From Enterobacteriaceae endosymbiont of Donacia sparganii (GTDB lineage Bacteria > Pseudomonadota > Gammaproteobacteria > Enterobacterales > Enterobacteriaceae): a stretch of DNA of 64,000 nt. Both the position numbers and the translations under genes were made by a program. The stretch is from assembly GCF_012569045.1 (NCBI RefSeq), contig NZ_CP046196.1, positions 129,290 to 193,289 on the forward strand, in the 5' to 3' direction. This document shows, one piece after another, positions 20,650 through 30,690 of the stretch. The notes below the pieces were generated by a model. It did not search any database and was not told where the DNA came from. It saw only the letters and a list, made by a program, of their open reading frames with translations. How positions within the stretch are numbered: the first letter of the stretch is position 1; each line of letters opens with the position of its first letter.

Positions 20650-22149
20650 ATGAAATATACAGCAGAAAAAATAACTTTTTTAAATAAAAATTTATTAGAT
20701 TGTATAGTAATACCTATATTTGAACAATATAAATTTTCTGAAATTACAAAAAAAATAAATAAAATATCTAATAATTATATATTAGATACTTTAAAAAAAA
20801 ATAATGTACAAGGGAAAATAAATCAAAATATAATTTTATATAATATTCCTAATTTTTTATGTTCTAAAACAATAATTATAGGTTGTGGAGTTAGAAGTAA
20901 ACTTAATAGAGAAAAAAATAAATTAATTATATATAATGTTATTAATATTTTAAAAAAACATTTAATTAAAGAAATTAATTGGTACCTTACAGATTTAGAA
21001 ATAGATAATTATCAATTATATTGGAATATAAGAGATACAATTACCATTATTGAAAAAAATATTTATTTATTTAATAAATTTAAGAAAAATAAATTATCTT
21101 TTTCATCTAAAATAAAATTTATTATTACTAATAATAATGATGAAATTTACTTTAATGCTATAAAGCATTCAATAGCTATTAATTTAGGTATTAAAAAAGC
21201 TAAAAATATGGCTAATTTACCTCCTAATATATGCACTCCTAAATATTTATCTATTAAATCAACAAAATTAACAAAAAAATATAAAAATTTTTCTATTAAA
21301 ATTATTGATGAAAAAATGATGCAAAAAATAGGTATGAATGCTTATTTAGCTGTAAGTCAAGGATCTAAAAACAAGCCTTTTATGTCTATAATAGAATATA
21401 AAAATAATAATAAGTTACAACCTATAATTTTATTAGGTAAAGGAGTGACTTTTGATTCAGGAGGTATATCTTTAAAACCTAGTAAAAATATGGAAGAAAT
21501 GAAATATGATATGTGTGGTGCAGCTGCTGTATACGGGACTATGTATGCAATAGCAGAATTACAGTTACCTTTAAATATTATTGCTATTTTAGCTGGTTGT
21601 GAAAATATGCTTAGTGCTAATTCATATAGACCTAGTGATATTATAAAAACAATGTCAGGTACTACTGTAGAAATTATAAATACAGATGCCGAAGGACGTT
21701 TAATTTTGTGTGATGTATTAACATATATTAAAAAATATAATCCTAAATATGTAATTGATATTGCTACCCTAACAGGAGCTTGTGTTATTGCATTAGGTAA
21801 TAATATAAGTGGTTTAATGTCTAACAATAAAAAATTATCTAATGAAATCATAAAAGCTTCATTAGAAGCAGATGATAGAGTTTGGGAATTACCTATTAAT
21901 GATATAAATTATTTTAATAAATTAAAATCTAATATTGCTAATTTAGTTAATAGTAGTGATGGTGTTGCAGGTACAATAACTGCTGCTTGTTTTTTATCTC
22001 AATTTACTAAAAAATATAAATGGGCTCACATAGATATAGCAGGAACAGCATGGTATTATATAAATAATAAATCAACTGCTTCAGGAAGACCTATTAATAT
22101 GTTATGTCAATTTTTGATTAATCAAGCTATAATTATAAATAATAATTAA
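20650..22149 (+). CDS. pepA: leucyl aminopeptidase PepA
   Basis: PepA is a hexameric M17 zinc/manganese aminopeptidase that recycles peptides; in E. coli it also binds DNA at cer sites and at carAB. It has 499 residues (E. coli 503). The catalytic C-terminal domain is well kept: LGKGVTFDSGGISLKP and NTDAEGRLILCD hold the metal ligands and catalytic Lys and Arg. The N-terminal domain is more divergent, so the DNA-binding role may be lost. holC, which lies between pepA and valS in E. coli, is missing; valS follows after 44 bases. Confidence 0.97.
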   Translation: MKYTAEKITFLNKNLLDCIVIPIFEQYKFSEITKKINKISNNYILDTLKKNNVQGKINQNIILYNIPNFLCSKTIIIGCGVRSKLNREKNKLIIYNVINILKKHLIKEINWYLTDLEIDNYQLYWNIRDTITIIEKNIYLFNKFKKNKLSFSSKIKFIITNNNDEIYFNAIKHSIAINLGIKKAKNMANLPPNICTPKYLSIKSTKLTKKYKNFSIKIIDEKMMQKIGMNAYLAVSQGSKNKPFMSIIEYKNNNKLQPIILLGKGVTFDSGGISLKPSKNMEEMKYDMCGAAAVYGTMYAIAELQLPLNIIAILAGCENMLSANSYRPSDIIKTMSGTTVEIINTDAEGRLILCDVLTYIKKYNPKYVIDIATLTGACVIALGNNISGLMSNNKKLSNEIIKASLEADDRVWELPINDINYFNKLKSNIANLVNSSDGVAGTITAACFLSQFTKKYKWAHIDIAGTAWYYINNKSTASGRPINMLCQFLINQAIIINNN

Positions 22150-22193
22150 TAATATTAATATAAATTTTATTTATATACAGGATAGTTTTTATC

Positions 22194-25031
22194 ATGGATA
22201 AAATATATAATCCAAATATTTTTGAAAAAAAAATTTATAATTATTGGAAAAATAATAATTATTTTAAAAATAAATTAGATAATTCTAAAAAATGTTTTTC
22301 TATTATGGTCCCTCCACCTAATATTACAGGTTATTTACATATAGGACATGCATTACAATATACTCTTATAGATATTTTAGTACGATATAATCGTATGTTA
22401 GGTAAAAATATATTATGTCAAGTAGGTATTGATCATGCAGGTATTGCAACACAAAATTTAATAGAACAAAAAATTTTTAATGAAACAGGAAAAACAAAAA
22501 ATGATTATAGTAAAAAATTTTTTTTAGATTATATTTGGAAATGGAAAAATAAATACTGTAATATTATTTATGATCAAATGAAACGATTAGGTTTATCTGC
22601 AGATTGGGAAAAAACAAGATTTACTATGGATGATAAATTTACTAAATCTGTAAGAGATATTTTTATAATTCTTTATAATAAAGGATTAATTTATAAAAAA
22701 AAGAGATTAATACATTGGGATTTTAAACTTAAAACAGTAATATCTGATTTAGAAGTAGAATATAAAAAAATTAAAACTAATATATGGTATATACGATACC
22801 TTTTTGTAGATCAAATAACAACCTTAAATAAGAAAAATTATTTAACTATAGCTACAACTAGACCAGAAACATTATTAGCTGATAGTGCAATAGCTATTAA
22901 TCCTTTAGATAAGAGATATAATAACTTAATTGGTAAATTTGTAATTATTCCTATAATTAATCGAAAAATACCTATTATAGCAGATCATTACGCTAAAATT
23001 ACAAAAGGAACTGGGTGTGTTAAAATTAGTCCTGCACATGATTTTAATGATTATCAAGTTGCCATAAGACATAATTTACCTTTAATTAATATTTTTGATC
23101 TAGAAGGTAATATATTAAAAAAATGTCAAATTTTTAATGTAAAACAACAAGTAATTAAATTTAATAATAACATACCAAAAAATTTACAAAAAATTAATTT
23201 TATAAAAGCAAGAAGTATAATTATAAAAAAAATTAAACAACAAGGATTACTAGATAAATATAAAATAAAATCTACATTAATTCCATTTAGTATTCGTAGT
23301 AATACAATTATTATCCCTATGTTAACAAATCAATGGTATTTAAATGTTAAAATTTTATCTAAAAATGCAATAAATGCTGTAAAAAATAAACAAATTATAT
23401 TTTTTCCTAAAAAATATAAAAATATGTTTTATGCATGGATGAATAATATTCAAGATTGGTGTATATCTCGTCAATTATGGTGGGGACATAAAATACCTGT
23501 TTGGTATGATAAACAAAATAAAATTTATGTCGGAAATAATGAAAAAGAAATAAGAAGAAAATATAATTTAGATCAAAATATTAATTTAACACAAGATCCT
23601 GATGTTTTAGATACTTGGTTTTCTTCTAGTTTATGGACTTTTATTACTTTAGATTGGCCTAATAATAAAAATTTTTCTTTTTTTCATCCTACTAGTGTTA
23701 TTATTAGTGGTTTTGATATTATATTTTTTTGGATATCTAGAATGATAATGATAACAATGCATTTTGTTAAAAATAAAGATAATACACCTCAAATTCCCTT
23801 TAAAAATATTTTAATGACAGGTTTAATAAGAGATGATAAAGGAAATAAAATGTCAAAATCAAAAGGTAATGTTATTAATCCTTTAGATTTTATTGATGGT
23901 TCTTCCTCTATAAATTTTTTAAAAAAAAATAATTTTTTAAAAGATAATAAAATTAATTTAATTAAAAAATTAAAAAAAAAAACATTATATAATAAAATTT
24001 ATGGAGCAGATGCATTAAGATTTACATTAACTGCTTTATCATCTACAGGTCGTGATATATATTGGGATATAACTAGATTAGAAGGATATCGTAATTTTTG
24101 TAATAAAATTTGGAATGCAAGTATTTTTATTTTAAAGAATATAAAATATGAATTTATTAATAAAAAAGAAAATTTGTCTCTAATAGATAGATGGATTTGG
24201 TCTGAATATTTTTTAGTTGTAGATTATTATATAAAATCATTAAACAAATATCGTTTTGATCATGCTGCTAATATTTTATATAATTTTATATGGAATAAAT
24301 TTTGTAATTGGTATTTAGAATATAGTAAAATAATTTTTAAAGAAAATAATCAATTTAATTATATTGGAACACATTATACTTTATATAATCTTTTTGAATC
24401 ATTATTACGATTATCTCATCCAATAATTCCATTTATTACTGAAGTTATATGGCAAAAAATAATTAAAAATAAAAAAAATATATCTAATAGTAGTATTATG
24501 ATACAATCTTTTCCTAAAGTAAATAAAATAGAAATAGATAAAAAAATTATAAATATTTTTAATATATTTATTAATGTAATTATAATTATTCGTAATCATA
24601 GAATAGAAATGAATATTAAAAATACTAAAAAAATTAATTTATACATAAAAAATATAAGTAATGAATTTGATATATTTTTGAAAAAAAATATAAATATTTT
24701 AAAAAAATTTGTAAATTTAAATAAAATTATTTTTATTGAAAAAAATCTTGATTTTCCTAAAAAAACATTAATTAATAAAATTAATAATATTGAATTTGCT
24801 ATTCCATTAAATAATAAAATTATTAATCAAAAAAAAATATTAAATCAAATTAATAAAAAATTACATGATAATCAAAAAATAATAAATATTTTAAATAAAA
24901 ATATAAAAAATAAAAATTTTTTATCTAAAGCACCTAAACCAATTATACAAAAAACTTTAGAAAAATTAAAAAATTGTAAGATTTTAAAAAAAGAATTATT
25001 ACAAAAAAATTTATTGATTAAAAATTTATAA
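22194..25031 (+). CDS. valS: valyl-tRNA synthetase
   Basis: ValS charges tRNA-Val (class I synthetase). It has 945 residues (E. coli 951). Signature motifs are GYLHIGHALQ (HIGH) and GNKMSKSKGN (KMSKS). The editing domain lies between them, with TTRPETLLAD, and a Lys-rich C-terminal coiled coil ends the protein. The near-universal proline triplet next to the active site is present at residues 40-42 (MVPPPNITG). Translating it needs EF-P, whose whole modification set is encoded at 51322-53942. Confidence 0.98.
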   Translation: MDKIYNPNIFEKKIYNYWKNNNYFKNKLDNSKKCFSIMVPPPNITGYLHIGHALQYTLIDILVRYNRMLGKNILCQVGIDHAGIATQNLIEQKIFNETGKTKNDYSKKFFLDYIWKWKNKYCNIIYDQMKRLGLSADWEKTRFTMDDKFTKSVRDIFIILYNKGLIYKKKRLIHWDFKLKTVISDLEVEYKKIKTNIWYIRYLFVDQITTLNKKNYLTIATTRPETLLADSAIAINPLDKRYNNLIGKFVIIPIINRKIPIIADHYAKITKGTGCVKISPAHDFNDYQVAIRHNLPLINIFDLEGNILKKCQIFNVKQQVIKFNNNIPKNLQKINFIKARSIIIKKIKQQGLLDKYKIKSTLIPFSIRSNTIIIPMLTNQWYLNVKILSKNAINAVKNKQIIFFPKKYKNMFYAWMNNIQDWCISRQLWWGHKIPVWYDKQNKIYVGNNEKEIRRKYNLDQNINLTQDPDVLDTWFSSSLWTFITLDWPNNKNFSFFHPTSVIISGFDIIFFWISRMIMITMHFVKNKDNTPQIPFKNILMTGLIRDDKGNKMSKSKGNVINPLDFIDGSSSINFLKKNNFLKDNKINLIKKLKKKTLYNKIYGADALRFTLTALSSTGRDIYWDITRLEGYRNFCNKIWNASIFILKNIKYEFINKKENLSLIDRWIWSEYFLVVDYYIKSLNKYRFDHAANILYNFIWNKFCNWYLEYSKIIFKENNQFNYIGTHYTLYNLFESLLRLSHPIIPFITEVIWQKIIKNKKNISNSSIMIQSFPKVNKIEIDKKIINIFNIFINVIIIIRNHRIEMNIKNTKKINLYIKNISNEFDIFLKKNINILKKFVNLNKIIFIEKNLDFPKKTLINKINNIEFAIPLNNKIINQKKILNQINKKLHDNQKIINILNKNIKNKNFLSKAPKPIIQKTLEKLKNCKILKKELLQKNLLIKNL

Positions 25032-25081
25032 AATTTTATTTTTTATTATTTTAAAATTATTTATAAATCAGGACTTAAATT

Positions 25082-26110
25082 ATGAATCAATTTTATAATA
25101 AACATTTTTTAAAATTATCAGATTTTTCTAAAAAAGATCTTTATGAATTAATTAAAATTTCAGAAAAATTAAAATATAAAAAAAAAAAATTTAAAGAAGA
25201 AAAAAAATTAATTAATAAAAATATTATTTTAATATATGAAAAAAATTCAACAAGAACAAGATGTTCTTTTGAAATAGCTTGTTTTGATCAAGGAGCAAAT
25301 ATTACTTATTTAAATATAAAAGATAGTCATATAGGTTACAAAGAATCTTTAAAAGATTCTGCTAGAATTTTAAGTAATATGTATCATGGATTACAATATA
25401 GAGGACAATATCAAAAAAATATAGAAGTTATTGCAAAATATGCTTCTATTCCTGTATGGAATGGATTAACAAATGAATTTCATCCTACTCAAATATTAGC
25501 AGATTTATTAACTATTAAAGAAAATTTAAAAAATAAAAAAATTGAACAAATTAAATTATCATATATAGGTGATATAAATAATAACATATCTTATAGCTTA
25601 ATAGAAGCATCAATTATAATTGGATTTAAATTATGTTTAATTTCTCCACAAAAATTAAAATCAAATAATAATAAATATATAAATAATATAATAAAAAAAA
25701 TTAAATATAATAATAATATTCATATTACTAATAATATTAATTTTGGTATAAAAAATACAGATTTTATTTATACTGATGTCTGGTTATCTATGGGAGAAAA
25801 AGAATCTCCCCAATTATGGGAAAAAAAAATAAAAGAATTACACACTTATCAAGTTAATAAATCACTATTAATGAAGAGTCAAAATAATAATATTAAAGTT
25901 ATGCACTGTTTACCTTCATTACATTTATATAATCATTATAAAAATTTATTTAATAAAGCTATAATAGCTAAATATAATTTATATAATGGATTAGAAATAA
26001 CAGATGAAGTTTTTGAATCTAATAATAGTATTATTTTTCAACAAGCAGAAAATAAAATTCATACCATGAAAGCTATAATTATTACTTCTTTATTAAAAGA
26101 AAAATATTAA
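25082..26110 (+). CDS. argI: ornithine carbamoyltransferase
   Basis: Catalyses ornithine + carbamoyl phosphate to citrulline in arginine synthesis; the carbamoyl phosphate would come from CarAB, also in this window. It has 342 residues (E. coli 334). Carbamoyl-phosphate loop STRTR, QYRG, HPTQ, the ornithine motif TDVWLSMGE and HCLP with the active-site Cys are intact. One oddity is that the conserved Arg319 of E. coli (AENRMHT) is Lys here (AENKIHT). An AGGA ribosome site precedes the ATG. argI and argF paralogues cannot be told apart; position near valS favours argI. Confidence 0.95.
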   Translation: MNQFYNKHFLKLSDFSKKDLYELIKISEKLKYKKKKFKEEKKLINKNIILIYEKNSTRTRCSFEIACFDQGANITYLNIKDSHIGYKESLKDSARILSNMYHGLQYRGQYQKNIEVIAKYASIPVWNGLTNEFHPTQILADLLTIKENLKNKKIEQIKLSYIGDINNNISYSLIEASIIIGFKLCLISPQKLKSNNNKYINNIIKKIKYNNNIHITNNINFGIKNTDFIYTDVWLSMGEKESPQLWEKKIKELHTYQVNKSLLMKSQNNNIKVMHCLPSLHLYNHYKNLFNKAIIAKYNLYNGLEITDEVFESNNSIIFQQAENKIHTMKAIIITSLLKEKY

Positions 26111-26519
26111 AATTTATTATAAAAAATTTTTATAAATAAAATTTTAATAAATTATTTTAAAAATTAAATAATAGATTTTTTATAAAAAAATATTTTAACT
26201 AAAATTTACTATTTCGATAAGACCATGTATATGAAATATTAAAATTAAAAATAAAATTTGTGTTTTGAAAAAAAAGTCATATTTTACAAATTTAATAAAT
26301 AAAGTGTTAAAATTTTTAAAAATATAAAATATATATTTTAAAAAAATAAATTTTTCATTAGTCTTATAACAAAGATTATAATTTTTTTTTAAAAATACTA
26401 AAAATTATTAACTAAAATTTTTTTAAAAATATCTAATTTATCTAAAAATGTAAAAATTTAAATTTAAGTTATTAAAATTAAATATAAATAATTTAAATAT
26501 ATTTATAAGGTTTAATAAA
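26111..26519 (+). other. 409-base gene-free spacer before potD
   Basis: No open frame of note on either strand. Directly after argI an imperfect A/T hairpin (about 26109-26145) may end that transcript. The rest is A/T with poly-A/T runs and no recognisable protein remnant. potA, potB and potC, which precede potD in E. coli, are not here; the spacer could be their eroded remains or those of another gene, but nothing supports a choice. Confidence 0.5.
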
Positions 26520-27581
26520 ATGTTTTTATTTTTTAGAATAATATGTATTATTTTTATAATAATATTATTACCAATAACAAAAAAATATTTTAATAATACA
26601 AAATTGCATCAAGATACTATTTTTTTTTACAATTGGACAGAATATGTTCCTCAAGAAATTTTAAATAAATTTACTCAAGAAACAGGTATTAAAGTTATTT
26701 ATTCTACATATGAATCTAATGAAAGTATGTATACTAAATTAAAAACTTATAAAAAACAATCATATGATTTAGTTGTACCTTCTACATATTTTGTAGCTAA
26801 AATGAAAAATGAAGGTATGATACAAAAGATAGAAAAAAAAAAAATACCTAATTTTTCAAATTTAGATCATAAATTTTTAAATAAACCATTTGATTTAAAT
26901 AATGAATATTCTATACCATATATGTGGGGAGCAACAGCTATAGGAATTAATACAAATGTTATAAATCCTAATTCTATTAATAGTTGGAATGATTTATGGA
27001 ATTTAAAATATCATAAATCTATTTCTTTAATAGATGATGCTAAAGAAGTATTTCAAATGTCATTAATAAAATTAGGTTTACCAGGAAATACTACAAATCC
27101 TAATCATTTTAAAAAAGCTTTTATAGATTTAAAAAAATTAATGCCTAATATTATTTCATTTAATTCTGATAATCCTGGATATCCTTTTATTGAAGGTTCA
27201 GTAAATATAGGAATGATTTGGAATGGTTCTGCTTTTTCTATACAAAAATTAGGTATTCCTTTAAAATTTATTTGGCCTAAAGAAGGAGGTATTTTTTGGA
27301 TGGATAGTTTTGTTATTCCTAGTAACGCAAAAAATATTAAAGGAGCGTTAAAATTAATTAATTTTTTATTAAGACCAGATATTGCAGCACAAATAGCTGA
27401 AAAAACAGGTTTTTCTACCCCAAATTTAAAAGCTAAAAAATTATTACCATTAGATATAATTAATAATAATATATTATATCCTAATGATGAAATAATTAAT
27501 AAAGGTATATGGCAAAACGATATTGATATTAATATAAGTAAAAAATATGAAACTTATTTTCAAATATTAAAAAATTTATAA
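26520..27581 (+). CDS. potD: spermidine/putrescine-binding periplasmic protein PotD
   Basis: PotD captures polyamines in the periplasm for the PotABC importer. It has 353 residues (E. coli 348). A hydrophobic N-terminal stretch of about 20 residues acts as signal or anchor. The mature part follows E. coli closely: FYNWTEYVP, YSTYESNESMYTKLKTYK, YDLVVPSTYFVAKM, IPYMWGATAIG, GMIWNGSAF and WPKEGGIFWMDSF, which hold the aromatic and acidic ligand residues. An AAGG site precedes the ATG. The transporter genes are not in this window, so it is either an orphan or pairs with genes elsewhere. Confidence 0.95.
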   Translation: MFLFFRIICIIFIIILLPITKKYFNNTKLHQDTIFFYNWTEYVPQEILNKFTQETGIKVIYSTYESNESMYTKLKTYKKQSYDLVVPSTYFVAKMKNEGMIQKIEKKKIPNFSNLDHKFLNKPFDLNNEYSIPYMWGATAIGINTNVINPNSINSWNDLWNLKYHKSISLIDDAKEVFQMSLIKLGLPGNTTNPNHFKKAFIDLKKLMPNIISFNSDNPGYPFIEGSVNIGMIWNGSAFSIQKLGIPLKFIWPKEGGIFWMDSFVIPSNAKNIKGALKLINFLLRPDIAAQIAEKTGFSTPNLKAKKLLPLDIINNNILYPNDEIINKGIWQNDIDINISKKYETYFQILKNL

Positions 27582-27663
27582 TATTAAATTAATTTTTAAA
27601 TTTTAATTAAAATTAATTATATATTTTTATATAAAAATACTAGTTATATAAACTATATGTTAG

Positions 27664-27688
27664 TATATTTTCTAAGTTAGAAAATATA
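27664..27688 (+). terminator. hairpin after potD
   Basis: Perfect 11-bp stem (27664-27674 with 27678-27688) and a three-base loop, 83 bases after the potD stop and just before the tRNA-Asn promoter. It is followed by ATTTTCTT. It probably ends the potD transcript and insulates the tRNA promoter. Confidence 0.55.
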
Positions 27689-27694
27689 ATTTTC

Positions 27695-27724
27695 TTGACA
27701 GATAAATAATATTTATATTATATT
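27695..27724 (+). promoter_or_regulatory. sigma70 promoter of tRNA-Asn
   Basis: A perfect -35 TTGACA (27695-27700) is followed after 17-18 bases by a TTATAT/TATATT -10 at 27718-27724. The expected start is about 11 bases before the tRNA. Confidence 0.7.
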
Positions 27725-27742
27725 AGTTTATAAATTATATTT

Positions 27743-27815
27743 TCCTCTGTAGTTCAGTTGGTAGAACGGCGGACTGTTAATCCGTATGTCACTGGTTCGA
27801 ATCCAGTCAGGGGAG
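27743..27815 (+). tRNA. tRNA-Asn (GTT)
   Basis: 73-nt cloverleaf. The acceptor TCCTCTG pairs with CAGGGGA (one G-U), the discriminator is G, the D-arm contains AGTTGGTAGA, the anticodon loop is CTGTTAA with anticodon GTT, and the T-arm reads CTGGTTCGAATCCAG. CCA is not encoded, so the tRNA nucleotidyltransferase must add it. Confidence 0.97.
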
Positions 27816-27899
27816 TAAAATAATTAAAATTTTTATATCATAAAATATATTTTTATATTTAAATTAATTAATATATAATTTTATTATGGGATATATTAT

Positions 27900-28808
27900 A
27901 TGATAATAAAACTACAACATCTTCTTAAAAAAAAAATTATATATGAATTATTATCTATCCAAGATATTGTACGTTGGATAGCAAGCTGTTTTAGTATGTC
28001 TAATTTATGGTATGGTCATGGTAATGATAATCCTTGGGATGAAGCTTTAAATTTAGTATTACCAGTATTAGGGTTACCTCCTTATTTATGGATTAATGTT
28101 TATAAATCTAGATTATCTCTTAAAGAACGTAAATTAATTTTTGAATTAGTATTAAAACGTATAAAAAAAAGAATTCCTGTAGTATATTTAACAAACAAAA
28201 CTTGGTTTTGTGATCATGAACTCTATATTGACAATAGAGTATTAATACCTAGATCTCCAATTTCTGAATTAATTAATAATAAATTCAAATCTATTATTTC
28301 ATCTAATAGTAAACCTAAATATATATTAGATTTATGTACTGGAAGTGGCTGTATAGCTATTGCTTGCGCATATTTATTTCCTAACGCATATATAGATGCT
28401 GTAGATATTTCAATAGATGCAATTAATGTAGCAGAACATAATATTCAATTACATGGATTAGAAAATCGTATTACTCCTATATGTAGTAATTTATTCGATA
28501 AATTAAAAAAATCTACTTACGATTTAATTATAACTAATCCTCCATATGTAAATAAAAAAGATATGGCTTTCTTACCAAAAGAATATTCATATGAACCTAA
28601 AATAGGATTAATTTCTAATAATAATGGTATAGAAATTATTGAAAAAATAATATCTAAATCACCTTTTTATCTTAAAAAAAATGGAATTTTAATTTGTGAA
28701 GTAGGAGATAAAATGTTAGATATTATAGAAAAATATCCAAATATATATTTTCAATGGCTCAATATAAAAAATGGAGGTATAGGTATTTTTAAAATAAAAA
28801 ATATATAA
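27900..28808 (+). CDS. prmB: ribosomal protein uL3 glutamine N5-methyltransferase PrmB
   Basis: PrmB methylates Gln150 of ribosomal protein L3. It has 302 residues (E. coli 310), lacking only a few C-terminal residues. Signature features are NLWYGHGNDNPWDEA near residue 40, VYLTNKTWFCDHELY, the SAM loop LDLCTGSGCIAIACAY and the catalytic NPPY (TNPPYVNKKDM). It precedes aroC by 58 bases, the E. coli order. Confidence 0.96.
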   Translation: MIIKLQHLLKKKIIYELLSIQDIVRWIASCFSMSNLWYGHGNDNPWDEALNLVLPVLGLPPYLWINVYKSRLSLKERKLIFELVLKRIKKRIPVVYLTNKTWFCDHELYIDNRVLIPRSPISELINNKFKSIISSNSKPKYILDLCTGSGCIAIACAYLFPNAYIDAVDISIDAINVAEHNIQLHGLENRITPICSNLFDKLKKSTYDLIITNPPYVNKKDMAFLPKEYSYEPKIGLISNNNGIEIIEKIISKSPFYLKKNGILICEVGDKMLDIIEKYPNIYFQWLNIKNGGIGIFKIKNI

Positions 28809-28866
28809 GGTATTTAACACTTAAATTTCATAAATAATTTTTTTATAAATCTAGGAGCCAATATTT

Positions 28867-29946
28867 ATGTCAGGTAATAGTATCGGCAAATTATTTAAAG
28901 TTACAACTTTTGGTGAATCACATGGTACATCTTTAGGATGTATAATAGATGGAGTTCCTCCTAAAATTCCTTTAAAAATAATAGATATACAAAAAGATTT
29001 AGATAGACGTAAACCAGGATCATCAAAATATACTTCTCCTCGTAAAGAAATAGATAAAATCCAAATTTTATCAGGTGTATTTAATAATTTAACAACAGGA
29101 ACAAGTATTGGATTATTAATCAATAATATGGATATTAGATCTAAAGATTATAATAATCTTAAAAATCTCTTTCGTCCCGGTCATGCTGATTATACTTATG
29201 AAAAAAAATATGGTATTAGAGATTATAGAGGTGGTGGACGTTCATCAGCTAGAGAAACAACTATGCGTGTAGCAGCAGGAGCTATTGCTAAAAAATATTT
29301 GCTAATGAAATATAATATAAAAATTAAAGGATATTTATCCCAAATAGGAGATATTATTTGTGATTTTGATGATTGGAAAGAAGTAAATAAAAATCCTTTT
29401 TTTTGTCCAAATAAATATCAAATAAAATCTTTACAAGATTTAATAAATAATTTAAAAAAATCTGGTAATTCTATTGGCGCTAAAATTAGTATTATTGTAG
29501 AAAATGTACCAGTAGGTTTAGGAGAACCTGTATTTGATAAATTAGATGCTGAATTAGCTCATGCTATCATGAGTATTAATGCAGTAAAAGGTATTGAAAT
29601 CGGTGATGGTTTTAATTCTATAAATAAATTAGGAAGTAATTATAGAGACGAAATAAAAAAAAATGGATTTCAAAGTAATAATTCTGGAGGTATTTTAGGA
29701 GGAATTAGTACAGGACAAAACATAATTATACATTTTGTAGTAAAACCAACTTCTAGTATTTCTATACCAGGAAAAACAATAAACTTATTAGGAGAAGAAG
29801 TATGTTGTATTACACAAGGACGTCATGATCCTTGTGTAGGAATTAGAGCTGTCCCGATAGGAGAAGCAATGGTTGCTATAATTTTAATGGATCATTTATT
29901 ACGTTATCGAGCACAATGTATTGACAATTTTAGTTATAAAAATTAG
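28867..29946 (+). CDS. aroC: chorismate synthase
   Basis: AroC converts 5-enolpyruvylshikimate-3-phosphate to chorismate using reduced FMN, the last common step to aromatic amino acids. It has 359 residues (E. coli 361). Motifs: [32 protein letters not shown], the [10 protein letters not shown] loop and [14 protein letters not shown]. The ribosome site AGGAG is good. Its stop codon overlaps the stop of the convergent peroxiredoxin gene by three to four bases. It is a typical nutritional-symbiont gene. Confidence 0.98.
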   Translation: MSGNSIGKLFKVTTFGESHGTSLGCIIDGVPPKIPLKIIDIQKDLDRRKPGSSKYTSPRKEIDKIQILSGVFNNLTTGTSIGLLINNMDIRSKDYNNLKNLFRPGHADYTYEKKYGIRDYRGGGRSSARETTMRVAAGAIAKKYLLMKYNIKIKGYLSQIGDIICDFDDWKEVNKNPFFCPNKYQIKSLQDLINNLKKSGNSIGAKISIIVENVPVGLGEPVFDKLDAELAHAIMSINAVKGIEIGDGFNSINKLGSNYRDEIKKNGFQSNNSGGILGGISTGQNIIIHFVVKPTSSISIPGKTINLLGEEVCCITQGRHDPCVGIRAVPIGEAMVAIILMDHLLRYRAQCIDNFSYKN

Positions 29947-30548
29947 GATAATTCATCTATATTTTTAGATAAATAATTACTTATTCCTTTAGTAGTTGGA
30001 ATTATACTTGTTTTACCTTTTTCCCACTGTGCAGGACATACATCTCCATATTTTTCATTATGTTCTAAAGCATCAACTATACGTATTATTTCATCAACAT
30101 TTCTTCCAAATTGGAGATCATTTACTAATTGATGTCTTATAATTCCTTTTTTATCTATTAAAAATAAAGCTCTTAATGCTATACCTAATTTAGGATGTTC
30201 AATACCGTAAGATTTTTGTATATTTTTTGTAATATCTGATATCATTATAAAATTAATATTTCCTATACCTCCTTTAATAATAGGAGTATTACGCCAAGCA
30301 TAATGTACAAATTGTGAATCACAAGATATACCTAGTATTTTAACATTTCTTTTTTTAAAATTATTATATTGTTTATTTAATGCTATAATTTCTGTAGGAC
30401 AAACAAATGTAAAATCTAAAGGCCAAAAAAATAATAAAGTTACTTGGTTTTTTGAATATTCATATAAATTAAAATTATCAATAATTGTTCCATTAGGAAG
30501 CACAGCAGATGCATTAAAATCTGGAGCTTTTTTTGTTACCAAAATCAT
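29943..30548 (-). CDS. typical 2-Cys peroxiredoxin (PrxC/Tsa type)
   Basis: A thiol peroxidase that reduces hydrogen peroxide and organic peroxides. It has 201 residues. The peroxidatic Cys50 is in FTFVCPTE, the catalytic Arg is near 126 and the resolving Cys171 is in DVCPAQW. The opening [13 protein letters not shown] and the length fit the PrxC/Tsa group of typical 2-Cys enzymes rather than E. coli AhpC (187 residues). No ahpF is next to it, so thioredoxin is the likely reductant. It is convergent with aroC and divergent from secD. Confidence 0.92.
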   Translation of the reverse strand: MILVTKKAPDFNASAVLPNGTIIDNFNLYEYSKNQVTLLFFWPLDFTFVCPTEIIALNKQYNNFKKRNVKILGISCDSQFVHYAWRNTPIIKGGIGNINFIMISDITKNIQKSYGIEHPKLGIALRALFLIDKKGIIRHQLVNDLQFGRNVDEIIRIVDALEHNEKYGDVCPAQWEKGKTSIIPTTKGISNYLSKNIDELS

Positions 30549-30690
30549 ATTTTCCTCATAAATTTTATTTGATATAATATAATTATATATGTTATTTTAT
30601 ACAAAAATTTTATATTTATATATAATATTTTTATAAAAAAATTAAAATTACAATAAAAAATATTTATAATTTATTACAATTAATTATTTT

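Noticed and set aside
21357-21851. Open frame of 164 codons antisense to pepA
   Set aside because: Shadow of the well-conserved catalytic half of PepA; long only because that part is less A/T-rich.
26200-26519. A small RNA or decayed gene in the spacer before potD
   Set aside because: No conserved RNA core, no promoter-terminator pair and no protein similarity I can recognise.
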